From NCBI GenBank assembly GCA_037367405.1, contig JAZKJV010006940.1:248001-312000 (forward strand): a DNA stretch of 64,000 nucleotides. Direction: 5' to 3'. Shown piece after piece: positions 1-10,805 of this stretch. A model generated the notes under the pieces. The model searched no databases. It saw only the letters and a list, made by a program, of their open reading frames with translations, and was not told the DNA's origin. Origin of the DNA: Ottelia alismoides. Lineage: Eukaryota; Streptophyta; Magnoliopsida; Alismatales; Hydrocharitaceae. Made by a program: the position numbers and the translations under genes. How positions within the stretch are numbered: position 1 is the first letter of the stretch; the number at the start of each line of letters is the position of its first letter.

Positions 1-290
1 ATTTTGAATGTATGGATTAGGAGAAGAAAGAACATTTAAAAAAGTTGAATGATAAAACCAATTTGAAACCATTCATAGTTTCATCAAAACACCTCTTTTA
101 CAAATTCATGTGTGGTTCGATATAGATCCAATCCCAAACAAGAAGCATACATTTTCACTCCAAAGGAGTATCTTTACATCAGAAGACATGCCCCTTCAAT
201 TTGATTAAAAAATACTAGAAGATAGAAAAAAGTGAAAAAATGATGAACTTTTTTCTTTTGGTTGTGGGCTGCATCAAGTATTGATTGGAC
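1..290. repeat. Diverged repeat, copy 1 (pair with 6535-6955)
   Basis: This stretch resembles 6535-6955 in the same orientation: both carry an AGATCCA-T-TC-CAA block, then TATCTTTACAT-A-AAGACA-GCCCCTT, an A-rich run and GTGAAAAAATGATG. It probably lies in an intron of the cp31-like gene. It could be a duplicated intron segment or the arms of an old LTR element; I cannot decide. No coding signal was recognised in the first 570 bases. Confidence 0.4.
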
Positions 291-574
291 AGCGTGGACG
301 ACATCGTACATTTCTGGAAATTTGTCAGATCAACCTGTGGCAACTCTCACGAGGACTGCTCATTCCCCTTTACGCTCCTATGGGCAGCAGGAATGATGCC
401 ATTTTTCATTGTCAGTCCTTTTACTCGGAGAATGTTTTGGAACATTGCAGGACCTTACTTGTAGCCTGGATGAATGTCTGCATGATATGTAATATGATAT
501 GTAAGACATAAATCTTCTTGCAATAAAAATTATTGGTGGGTCCCAACTTGGGACGCCTCTCCGTTCCTGCTAAA

Positions 575-1290
575 AAATATTTCTAATTAATTAATTGAAG
601 ATCAAAACCAAGGTTGCAGAAATCGGTAATCGGTACTCGGTCGGTGGGGTCACTGACTAAGGATTAATCACAGTCGGGCGACTAATCAGATTTAGTCAGC
701 CATTAGTCGGTTTTGATTTTTTTATTTATTTATAACATATAAATCATTTTTTATACATATATTCTTATATATATGTAATATAAATCATTTTTTATGCATA
801 TATTCTTATATATTTCCATAGATTTGAACATTTTCTATACTATTATAATGAAACAAAAGGAGTAATTGACTTTAAATATAACATTAAGCATATTAGAATA
901 GGTTTGATTAAAAAAAGCAAAAAATAAAAAAATAAAAACCTCTATGTAAAAGTCGGCCGAGTAGTCGGCCGACTAGGCCGACTAGTCGGCTCGATAAGTC
1001 GGGTTGACCAACTAATGGCCGACTAGGCCTAGTCGAGTCGGCTATCCCCCCGACTCGACTAGTCGGACCGACTAGTCAGCCTAGTTGGCCGACTTTTACA
1101 ACAATGATCACAACCAATCTCATTATTTTAATAAAAATTGACATTGCAACGTACTCGATTGAACCTAACTAAAATTAACCTGACCTCTAATTAATTAGGA
1201 TCTAATTAACAAAGGAAAATTAAACCTAATTCATAAAATTGAACGGACGAAAAACTCCAATTGAGCTCCAATTCTTCGTTCCATGCTGCA
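575..1290 (-). repeat. Partial LTR 'A' of a small LTR retroelement, split by a MITE
   Basis: Bases 1107-1290 match the right half of the LTRs at 2487-3015 and 3025-3538, with shared blocks AATCTCATTATTT, AATTGACATTGCAAC and GAGCTCCAATTC, ending GCTGCA. The left part is short, and the copy is interrupted by the hAT-like MITE at 609-1106. The orientation is inferred from the primer-binding site near 2465-2483, which reads on the minus strand. Confidence 0.5.
609..1106. mobile_element. hAT-like MITE 1 with TAGTCGG word array
   Basis: A 498-bp element flanked by the 8-bp direct repeats ATCAAAAC (601-608) and ATCACAAC (1107-1114). Its ends are CAAGGTTGCAGAAATC and the inverse CATTGTTGTAAAAGTC, an imperfect terminal inverted repeat. 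The 8-bp duplication and CA ends are typical of hAT transposons. Both subterminal zones are packed with TAGTCGG/GGCCGACTAG words around an AT-rich core. There is no transposase, so it is non-autonomous. It is inserted in LTR A. Confidence 0.75.
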
Positions 1291-2486
1291 TCAGCTCTCC
1301 GTCGCTTTGAAAAACTCATCTCCCAATGAGTAGCTTTATCTCTGATTGCGTATCGGATAAGACTTGTTGAATTCGTTGAACAATTTATTTCAATTTCACA
1401 CCTTTTCTTCCTTAATTCACTATTACTTTTATAGTTTTTTCCACTGAAGGGTGAGAATGCAAAATTTCTATCCTTCACATATATGAAAGTCTCCACATGT
1501 TTTCTTGTGTAACCTTATGAAAAAAAAGTTTGTAGAGGGGGCTTCTTTGAAAATATGTCTTGATAGCCTTTTGCCCCACCTTTTATGGGGTCCTATAGAA
1601 ATCCTCCTAACCCTCAGTTGGGTTCCTACCATCCAAAGCGGTTGGTGGCACCGTGATTGATGGGGGCGAAATCCCTGATGGTGTCGGCGGTGTACGGTGT
1701 GGCGGGTGGCTTTGATGCGCGCGAGGTGGAGGCTTCTGCATTGAGGAGTTCGGTCTTGAGTGTGGACCCTTTCGACCCACAAGTGGCGATGATTCTTGGG
1801 CTCGAGGTTTGCGACGGTGGCTACCGCGTTGGTTGTCCTTGCGACACCATAGAAGGCAACGATGATACTTAAGATTTGGTTGACGTCGGTAGAGCAAAGG
1901 TGGGTTTCGGATTGGGGTCGGGGTTGTGGTCTGCGGCGAGACTGAGATGGTGGCGAGAGGTAGTGGCGGGGGTATGTGAACATGTGGCGGCGAGCGGTAA
2001 GGCTTGGGGCCGATGTCGCTGTGGTCGAGGGTGGGGTTGTCGGAGGTGGAGAGGTGGGTTGCGATGGTGGTAAGGTTGGAACACGGAGTGGTTGCGGTGG
2101 GGCTGTCGGGATCAGAATCAATAGAGGTGCAAGGGTGGCCGGTGGGGTGGCGGAGTCGTAAGAGGCTGTTCTACATATGCTTGTAGCGTCTGTAGATGTA
2201 GTAGATGTTCGGAGACTGCTTGGACAACTGCTTTCGAGGTAGGAGGCGACAACTCGCTGACTTCCTGGACAATGGCTTGGGAGATTCTAAAATCTTCGGT
2301 TCTAGCATTTGCCGAATCTCATGTTGTGCTTCCAAGCACGTTTGTTGCATCGCTGCAACAATCTTCAGACACCACCCATTTTATGCGGTCTTTTAGCCAT
2401 ACTTCTCTGACCTTTGCTTATGTAAACTTCGGCAAGGATCGTCAGATAATGGGATGATCTGTAGGCTATGCTTTGATACCAATTAA
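1291..2486 (-). mobile_element. Internal region of a non-autonomous LTR element
   Basis: About 1.2 kb lies between partial LTR A and LTR B. Just inside LTR B the minus strand reads TTGGTATCAAAGCATAG (about 2465-2483), close to the initiator-tRNA-Met primer-binding site of plant LTR elements. The minus-strand purine-rich stretch next to LTR A (1291-1306) could be the polypurine tract. The interior holds a GC-rich block (1600-2160) but no gag or pol similarity that I can see. This fits a small non-autonomous (LARD/TRIM-like) element. The proline/threonine-rich minus-strand frame here looks like low-complexity sequence. Confidence 0.45.
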
Positions 2487-3015
2487 TGCAAACAAAAAAT
2501 TTCAGTGGTGGAAAAAGTTATTTTGATGGTGGAAAATATTTGATGGAAGAAATTAGAGGGTAGAAAGAGAGAAAAGTCGTCGGATGCGAGGGATTTGGAG
2601 AAAAGAATCGTGGAAATATTGTGGAGGGAGAAGAAAGAGAGAGGGAGAGAGATACATGAGATAAATATCAATTTTTAATAAACCTGGAATGAACAAAATA
2701 TTAGGCTGCTATCTTCTTTATATAGGAGGGGTGGAAATACAAAAAAATAGAAATTAAATAAAATTCAAATCCTAAGATACTCTATTTTGACTCCAATTAC
2801 CTCTAAGTAATTAATCGGAGATCACAATCAATCCACTTATTTAAATAAAAAATTGAGATTGCAAGTTTGCAATAGACTCGATTGGACCTAAATAAATTTG
2901 ACCAACCCTCCAATTAATTAGACTTTAATTAACGGACGGAAATTAAACCCCAATTGATGTTAATTGAACGAACGAAAAATTCTAATTAAGCTCCAAGTCA
3001 TCCTTCCACTCTACA
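2487..3015 (-). repeat. LTR 'B' of the small LTR element
   Basis: Starts TGCAAAC and ends near CTACA. It matches LTR C over its length: GTGG-AAA, TTATTTTGATGGTGGAAAAT, GATGCGAGGGATTTGGAGAA and the AATTAAGCTCC tail. The primer-binding-site-like sequence lies directly left of it, which marks it as the 5' LTR on the minus strand. Confidence 0.6.
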
Positions 3016-3024
3016 TCCATTTGA

Positions 3025-3538
3025 TGCAAATGAAATATTTCAACAGTGAAAAAAATTATTTTGATGGTGGAAAATATTTGGTGGAAGAAATAAGAGGGTA
3101 GAATAGGAGAAGACTTGCGGGATGCGAGGGATTTGGAGAAAAGAATCACATTGATCGCGTGGAGGGAAAATATAGAGAGGGGGAGAGATAAATGAGATAA
3201 ATATCAAATTTTAATAACCGTGGAATGATCCAAACAATAGGCTACCATAACTTTTCTATAGGAAGGGTTGAATTATAAGATAGAAGGTAAATAGAATTCA
3301 AATCCTAACATACCCTATTTGGACTCCAATTTCTCTAACTAATTAATTGAAAATCACAATCGATCTCATTATTTAAATAAAAAATTGACATTGCAACATA
3401 CCCAATTGGACCTAAATAAAATTAACATGACTTCTAATTAACTAGGATCTAATTATCAGATAAAAAATTAACCCTAATTAATAAAATTGTTTGGACAAAA
3501 AATCCTAATTGAGCTCCAATTCATCGTTCCACGCTGCA
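3025..3538 (-). repeat. LTR 'C', extra copy next to LTR B
   Basis: A diverged third copy of the same about 520-bp LTR, only nine bases from LTR B. It is either a solo LTR or what remains of a tandem element after recombination. It abuts the copia reverse-transcriptase fragment that begins about 15 bases later. Confidence 0.55.
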
Positions 3539-3554
3539 TCACTCGTTCCTTCAC

Positions 3555-5330
3555 AATATAGATTCTTATGTCAATAGCCGTACAAATTGATTGGACATTT
3601 CACCAACTTGATATGAACAATACACTGTTATAATAGTCAACAAACTTGATCAAATAATTGGTCCGACTATGAGGTGTATGTCTTGTATGTGTGTGGGGTG
3701 CTTGAATAATCGATATTCAGTTCGATCAAGTAGTTTTTTATTGTTCGACTATTTGACGACCGATTGATTATTGGTTAATGGTAAAAAACATTTTTTATTT
3801 TTATTCGCAAGGGTTCTGATTTATTTTAATATCACCAAAAATGTCGAAGCTCCATCTAAATTTCCCCATGGTCTTTTTCTCAACTATCATGATTAAATAA
3901 ATTAACGATGCATTGCCTTTTCTTTTTGAAATTAAATCCACCTATTTGTGCCTTTGGATTTTGTGTAAAATTCAATCTAACACTTTTATATTGTTAATGG
4001 ATGACCATATACACATATAAATATATAAAAATATACGTGTTTTATATAAATTTTATATTTAAAATAATTAGATTAACGGGATGATTCATAATAGTTGTTC
4101 GAATACCTTTTTTCTTTATTCAGTGATTCCTTCGATCGAATAACGAATATTGACTTTTGCAACACTGAAAGCATGCCTTTTGATATGGTGACTTATAAGA
4201 GGTGGTATACATCCGGCAACCTCCTGGCTTCGAGGTTCATTGGGAGTGTCAAAAAGTATCTTATTGATTAAAGCCCGGGCTTAAACAAATCCCTTGAGAT
4301 TGATTTCTAAAATTATTAGAGAGGATGTCTCTCTCTAGGTCATCGTCAGATAACTTCTTATTCGAATAAAAGAACGGAAAAGGAAATGTGGCAATGCTAG
4401 TTTATCTGGATGATATCATTCTCATAAGAGATGATTCTAATGGCATGACAAAGGTTACGAATGGACTAGCCATCAATTTGTAATTAAAGATCTGGGCCCC
4501 TGAGATACTTCTTTGGGATTGAAATGGTCCGATCCAGATGAGGTCTTGTTTGTCCAAAGAAAATACGCTATTGATCTATTGCAGGAGGCATATTTTTTAA
4601 GGGCCTAAGCCATCGCAATACCTATGAACTTGTGGCATACATCTATGAATCGGGAACGATTAAAGATATATGTCGCTTCAGATGGTTATTTGGTTAACTG
4701 CTATATCTAACCATCACACAATCAGACATATCACTTGTAGTTAGCAAGCAGTTCATGGACTCCCCTACCTCGTCACACTTTGATGCATGCATGATGGCCT
4801 TAAGATATATCGAGTTCTCTCCAAGAAATTTGTATTCACAAAAAGGCAACACTTTTGATCTCATAGCTTATTTTGATGCAAACCACGGAGGATGCATGTT
4901 GGACAGAAAATCTACTATCAATTTTTGCATTTACATGCCATGAAACTAGGTAACTTGGGGGAGCAAGAAACAAACAGTTGTATCCTGCTGAAGTGTTGAG
5001 AGCAAGTACATAGCTATGGCTTATGCAACATCATTAGTAGTATAGATTCAATTCGTAAACACAGATCTTTTGATCACTCCTACCAACATTATGGAGAGCT
5101 CATGCGTGTTAATCGAGCAATAACTTTTATAACCAACAACCTCATGTTTTACGAACGTGCAAAGCATGTGGAAGTTGATTGCCATTACATTAAATACTTG
5201 ATTCCAACACGATTGCCATGTACTCTCCTTAGTTTCTATGGATTAGTCTGCTAATATGTCCACCAAAGTTCTCGCTTGTACACTATTTGAAAAATATTAT
5301 AACAAGTTGAGTGTTATTGACATATATGAT
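3555..5330 (+). pseudogene. Degraded Ty1/copia reverse transcriptase-RNase H
   Basis: Reading across frames on the plus strand shows copia motifs in the right order. These are IDWTFHQLDMNN (3583-3621), then after a MITE the RQPPGFE block (4210-4240), the catalytic VYLDDIIL (about 4398-4425), a PLRYFFGIE-like block, and the RNase H block FDANHGGCMLDRKSTINF (4871-4926) with a following SKKQTVV-SC and ESKYIAMA region. Many stops and frameshifts make it a dead fragment. No LTR pair of its own was found. It lies in an intron of the cp31-like gene. Confidence 0.8.
3623..4167. mobile_element. hAT-like MITE 3 inside the copia fragment
   Basis: Ends are CACTGTTATAATAGTC and the inverse CAGTGTTGCAAAAGTC, related to the ends of MITEs 1 and 2. 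The subterminal zones carry ATTCGATCGAATAACGAATATT-type words. It splits the copia reading between HQLDMNN and QPPGFE, which fixes both borders. No convincing 8-bp target duplication was found, so this copy is old or its edges are eroded. Confidence 0.55.
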
Positions 5331-5461
5331 TTAAGCGGAGTGATATGTTTTGTTTCACCTGCTCAGAGGCACACTGGTCTTTTGACTAGAGTGTTGACAC
5401 TCTAACACTATACAATCCTAACTCTAAGCTCCACCTATACAAGGAATCAGAGGGTAACCCT

Positions 5462-5601
5462 ATTAAATCATGGAATCACCTCATCTCTTTCTACTATTAG
5501 GCTGTTTTAGGTAGATGGAAAGGAACGGAGCCTAATTAAATCATGGAATCCCCTCATCTCTTTCTACTATTGGGCTGTTGTAGGTAGATGGAAGGGAATG
5601 G
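5462..5601. repeat. Tandem duplication, 73-bp unit, two copies
   Basis: The block starting ATTAAATCATGGAATC and ending TAGATGGAA-GGAA-GG occurs at 5462-5528 and again at 5535-5601 with few changes. A second, shorter tandem repeat built on TTTAATAGGAGGG follows at about 5731-5785. No gene was recognised here. Confidence 0.8.
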
Positions 5602-5812
5602 AAAAGGAGAGATTGAAAATGACAGAAGGGAGAAGGGGAAATGTAGAGAACAAGAGGTTCTGTGACAATAGAGGGGGAGGAAGACAAACGAGAAAAGGAT
5701 AAGAAAGGAAGGAAAAGAGCAGTAGAGAGATTTAATAGGAGGGAAGAGCTAAATGGTATTTTAATAGGAGGGGAGAGCTAAATGAGTTACGAGAGGACAA
5801 GATGGTGACTTG

Positions 5813-6223
5813 TAGTATTGTAAAAGTCACCCGACTAGCCCGTTTAGTTGGTTCGACTACTCCAGTCAGTGGGGTGACCAATCGAGTATTGACTATATTC
5901 AACTAGGCTCACTAGTCAACTGATCTTTGCTTGGAGATACCATATATATATTCACTTTTTAAAAAGCAAACTTATTCTAATACGCTTGATGTTTTATTTA
6001 AATTCAATTACTTCTTTTATGTCATAATGATCATTAAAAAATACAAATCTATGTAAATATGTAAGAATATATGTTTAAAAATGACTTGTATATACATTTA
6101 AAATAATTTAAAAATCATAGCCGATTAAAGTCCAGCTAAATCCGATTAGTCACGTGACTGCCGATTAATCCTTAGTCAGTGACCTAACCGACCGAGTACC
6201 GACTACTGATTTTTGCAACCTTG
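5813..6223. mobile_element. hAT-like MITE 2, inverted relative of MITE 1
   Basis: A 411-bp element flanked by the perfect 8-bp repeat GTGACTTG (5805-5812 and 6224-6231). Ends are TAGTATTGTAAAAGTC and, on the other strand, CAAGGTTGCAAAAATC. The sequence near 6110-6220 is the reverse complement of the start of MITE 1 (CGGTCGG, CACTGACTAAGGATTAATC), so the two copies are inverted. AGTCGG/CCGACTA words lie at both ends and an AT-rich core between. Non-autonomous. Confidence 0.8.
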
Positions 6224-6534
6224 GTGACTTGATGGATGTTTAAGAAGTGATTTTTTCTTGGAGGATAATGTTAAGGCCCCGGCTTCTGTACTTTCCTTCT
6301 TCAAGGTTCTAATTTCAATATCGTAGTGTGCTTGACATGTTTTGAATTTTTAAACAAGAATCTTGAAAATTCTTTATCTCATGATAACTAGAATATGTCA
6401 CGTGACCCTTACTCTTCCCATTTTTTTCTTGGGTACCTTGATGGAATGTCAAGTTGCAGGGACAACTTGATGCCCATGCTCAGATACCAAAAAAATACAA
6501 TCTGAATTTAAGAAAGATTTTTTTAAGTCAGTGA

Positions 6535-6955
6535 GGAGACAGGGAAATTTGAGTGAGGAGACTAAAAGTACACCAAACCACAGTTGGGGGAAGAAAAAAG
6601 GAATGGAGAATTGGAATGGAGGCTTTAGGAGAGAAAATCGGAGTCAATAGCTAAATCAAGCTTAATTTCCTTTAGATATGTATGAGTGGCTTTATATAGA
6701 TCCAGTCTCAATCAAGATGTGTATCTCTTGGACCCTAAGTGGCATCTTTACATTAAAAGACACACCCTTTTAATTTAATTAAAAAATGAGAAAACAGAAA
6801 ATGGAAAAAAATATGAAATATTTCTGGTCTCAGTGTCATCTTTACATTAAAAGACACGCCCCTTTATTTTAATTTTAAAATGAGAAAACAGAAAATGAAA
6901 AAATGATGGAATATTTCTTGCTTGGATTTGAGCTGTGTCAATTCATTTTCTCATA
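6535..6955. repeat. Diverged repeat, copy 2, with internal 95-bp tandem duplication
   Basis: Pairs with 1-290. Inside it the block CATCTTTACATTAAAAGACA starts at 6743 and again at 6838, giving a 95-bp tandem unit with the A-rich tail AAAACAGAAAATG. It ends about 60 bases before the splice acceptor of the host exon. Confidence 0.6.
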
Positions 6956-7016
6956 AAAGTCCACAAAACAATTCCTGACATGTGTTATTTTCTTTTTTTT
7001 ATACTTTCTGTTACAG

Positions 7017-7298
7017 GAGTACAATGGAAGGGTTCTTAATGTAAACAAGGCATCTCCAAGAGGGTCTAGGCCGGAGAGACCACCTAGAGAATATACCCCC
7101 CTTTCAAGAATTTATGTTGGAAACCTTCCGTGGCAGGTGGATGATGCTCGACTTGCACAAGTATTTAGTGAGCATGGTACGGTTGTCAGTGCAAGAGTTG
7201 TTTACGACCGTGATTCAGGACGCTCACGTGGCTTTGGTTTTGTAACAATGTCTACACAAGCTGAACTGGATGATGCCATTGCTTCTTTGGATGGACAG
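7017..7298 (+). CDS. CP31: cp31-like chloroplast ribonucleoprotein, penultimate coding exon (RRM2)
   Basis: This exon is bounded by TTACAG (acceptor ending 7016) and GT at 7299 and reads 94 codons in phase 0. It begins with the linker [20 protein letters not shown], diagnostic of the cp31 branch, where it closes RRM1. It then enters RRM2 with RNP2 (IYVGNL) and RNP1 (RGFGFVTM), both complete. Proteins of this family are nuclear-encoded, imported into chloroplasts, and bind plastid mRNAs to support stability and editing. The transit peptide, acidic domain and RRM1 must be encoded upstream of base 1. The reading joins the exon at 21022 in frame and both halves are clean, so the gene is probably functional despite its huge introns. 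Family assignment is firm; A or B paralogue is not. Confidence 0.9.
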
Positions 7299-8008
7299 GT
7301 TTGCATACTGGATTTTGTCTTTAGCTTTTCCTTTTGGCCATGTTGAGATTTATACCTGTGAGTTGATTTTACACATATTCTACATCTAAGTCAGCTTAGG
7401 TCGTGCTTGCTAACTTGACTAATTCAGTTGCATGCTTCGTAGATGCAAGGCTTCTAACTACACAAAGGCAGCTACCAGACACATTACTGTTCAGTATTTT
7501 TTTGACCGCTTAAGTAAAATTGCTGCTGGCATCACCTTTTCTGCCATCAATTTGTTTTTTTGAAAGAAACGAACTGCCGATAAGGCACTCACCCAAAAAC
7601 TTGCCATCATAAATTTGTCTATAGAATGTCTAAAATATTCCTAGTAATTAGTAAAACTCTAGGTTCAAGTCTGTATGCAACTTTTTTTAGAAGACAAAGG
7701 ATGACCCAGTCTAGATCCCTTGTCATGTGATATTTATCGAGGTGAAATTGGCTTTTCAATTTTGGAAGTGCAGCAACATTAAGCTGCAAGAAGAACTATG
7801 GCTTCGGAGTTCAATTTGAAACTACAAGCTGTGCTTCATATGTGGCCATAGGAGACGTCTTATGAAACACACATGACAAATGCACCCTAATTGGTATAGA
7901 GTCAAATTCTTTGAGTTGACTTGGAGGAAGATGTCAAAATACCATGAAATGCCCAGGTTTAAAATCAATCTCAAACTTTAAAATGATTTTTTAATCTTAT
8001 ACCACAAG

Positions 8009-8233
8009 CATGGGATCAAATTTTACCGAAATTCGGTCGAATTTTGATTTCGGTAGGTGACTAAAATTTGGCCGTAATGGCCTATATTAGCCAAAATTTG
8101 GGGGCCCTAGTTCAAAAGCCAACCGAAATGACCGAGATTTCGGTCGAATTTTGACCGAAATTCGGCCGAAATTTCGTTTCGGCCAGTCACCGAAACAAAA
8201 CCGAAATCCGATATTTAAGGCCTTGACCCCATG
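8009..8233. mobile_element. Short TIR element (MITE 6) with AAATTTCGGCCG words
   Basis: A 225-bp segment whose ends read CATGGGATCAA and, inverted, CATGGGGTCAA. The interior is built almost wholly from TTTCGGTCGAATTT, CCGAAATTCGG and GGCCGAAATTTCG words. No clear target duplication was found. It resembles MITEs 1-5 in its word-packed layout but has different termini, so superfamily assignment is tentative. Confidence 0.5.
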
Positions 8234-10805
8234 TGATGCATGCTATGACCATATCTGAGCAGCTCAGGAAACTTAACAAATGTCCATATTACATCTTTAG
8301 ATTTCCCCTTACGTTCCAAAAGGATCTTTAATATGCCAACTGATCAAGACCCCTACCACCTGCAACCCTATCTTAACCACAACTCCCCAAACCATACACA
8401 TTTCTTACAGGATCCTCCTCATATCCAGAGCCAAATACCTTCAATTTCGGTAGTTGATCGAGAATCCAAGAACCTAACAATGAGGGGAAGGCCTACTGGT
8501 TCTCTCACTTTTGCTAAAGACCTTTGATCTTGATAGCTGATTGAGATCCCACGAACCTGGCAATCCTAAGCGCATGATCGAAGCATTTTGTCATAGAATC
8601 ACTCGAAGAAGTAGAGAAGAGCCAAAGTAGGCAACTATGTTGCACTGCAACCTTTGACGATCACCTCCATTGTTATGATCTCTCCTTAATTGAACCCTTA
8701 CCAAGCATCCATCCACTAAAACCCCCTTTTCATGCAAGTACACCTCCCTGCTTTCCACCCTTTGATGGGAGTGCACCATGACACCACACTCCCATTACCG
8801 GTGGCCCATATTCCTACATTCGATGCATAGGACTAGGTACTGCTAGCCTTGCATCAACGAAAGCAAAAATGCAATCCCCACCCCCACTAGGTTAGGCAAC
8901 ACTTCTCCTCTACGGATGTCGATTTGTACCATATTGCGAGTCTCCGCTCTTCGTCATACCTTGCTCTAACATTCATCCCCATTTTTACCCCCAACCTTCG
9001 CTCCTTTGTTCTTCCCCTTGCTCTCCCCTTGTGCCTCTAACTCTTCAAACCATGCTTTTCACTTTGTTCTATATAAATTGTGCTATGAGTGGTCTATTGA
9101 GAAACTGAGATGACTTTTGTCATAATCGAAAAAGATTTGGTAGTGTTGGAGGTGGGGTGTAGTGGCATTAAAGAAAGCATGATAGTGAATTGAAATGCAT
9201 AATAGAAACTTGAAGTGCAACAACTTCTTTCATAGTCTCTTATCTTGATATATTATATGAAAAAATAGTTTATGTGTTAAAGACATGTATTTAGATTGGA
9301 ATTGGATTTCTCCAAAATCCAGTTGCACTGTTCTCTTGTTTAGTCGATGGGCCTATATAAGGACCTTCACACCCTTTGTAATCTTAGATATAAAAGCTAT
9401 GAAGATTTGGCATTATTATATCCTTTTCCAATAGAGTAGGGCAATTATCATGATTGTCTCAAACTACGTAAATTATTATGTTTTTGTTCTTTGTTTCTCT
9501 GCATGTTTTTGTATTTGCACATGTTATTCGAGAAAGCCAATAGGGATTTCTATTATCTAGGTGCATAGTTCTTTCAAATTATTATTTTCGACATTTCTTG
9601 GAGATTCATGTATTTTTGAAAGTCTGCACAATTTTGATGCATGTGGCATCCATGCAATCTTGTAATGCAATCTTGTACATGACATTGACAATATAAATGC
9701 TGCAAGGGTTAACGACAACCATAAGCTGAATGCGTGGTGATGATTATACAATGGTGTTGTAGGGAGAAGTCATAGCATGTTGCAGGATTTGTATGAGGAG
9801 AACCAATGATCCGCGAAGCAACATCTTCGAGATTGAGAGCACCACATGCAATCAGACGGGGAGTTTCTTCTCTCATGAAGGTTCTGATGCTTTGACTTCA
9901 AATTGAGTACCACAGATGATAAAAAGTGTGAACCACACCCTAGCTTTACTCAAGGTCCCCTTTGCTATACAACGATAAGGGCGTGCTCATTCTTTATGGC
10001 ATGATTGATCATGAGATTTGAGAATCTTATTAGGATAAGCAATTTGGGTGCTTTGTGTGACGAGTAAATGAAGGCTGGTGGCTAGTGGTTACATGCATCG
10101 TGTCATCAATGTCATGAAGAAACAAAGTGAAGTCGGAGGGCATGTGTTGCGTACTGGAGGAGGCTAGACATTACAACAACATACGAGTGTCGCACCCTGA
10201 GGTGCGATGCAAGGGCCACAAAATTGGTGACAATACTTGTTGGCACCACGAGGAGCCACCGTAATAGGATCTTCCAAACCTTAGTATGTCATGCATTGAA
10301 GAAGAAAAAGTTGATCAATGACCCTGCAAGCCTTATGTATTTATCCTTTTTTACGTTTCCTAACTAGGACGAGTGCTCTTTAAACACAAGAAAAGAGAAA
10401 AAGGGAAACGATGAAACAACAAAGACGAGGGATTGCATAACAAAAAAAATTAAAAAAATGTTGAAAAAATGAAAGAAAATAGAAAAAAGAAAAAAAAGTT
10501 TTTTTTGTTTCCTCTTTGTTTCTTTTTCCAACTTGGTCAGTTACTTCTATATTTTCAACAGGTATAGTTGAAAGAGGGAATGCGAGTGGAGCATGGTTCT
10601 TACTTATCCTTCACCCATCCTCTATTGACTTAGGAAAACACCCTTTTTCATCAAAAAATCATGGGAGTATCATGAGCATACCAGCATCATCAAGCCTTTT
10701 TTGGACCTTAGCGAAATGGCTTTGGCATTGACACTTAAATCATGTGCAATATTAATTGCGATTATAGTGTCACCTTGCCCACCATTAAAACTTATTGTTG
10801 GCATA
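8234..10805 (+). other. Intron sequence, no element recognised
   Basis: No open frame with a recognisable family and no terminal repeats were found in this 2.6 kb. It includes A/T-rich runs (10440-10520) and pyrimidine-rich stretches (8930-9060). It may be very old transposon debris. Confidence 0.4.

Noticed and set aside
1468..2121. 217-codon Pro/Thr/Arg-rich frame on the minus strand
   Set aside because: Low-complexity composition over a GC-rich block with competing frames on both strands; no domain, and it lies inside a small LTR element.
7555..7610. T-run followed by GAAAGAAACGAACTGCCG as a minus-strand LINE end
   Set aside because: Looks like a LINE 3' tail but no LINE coding motif follows on the minus strand within 1 kb.
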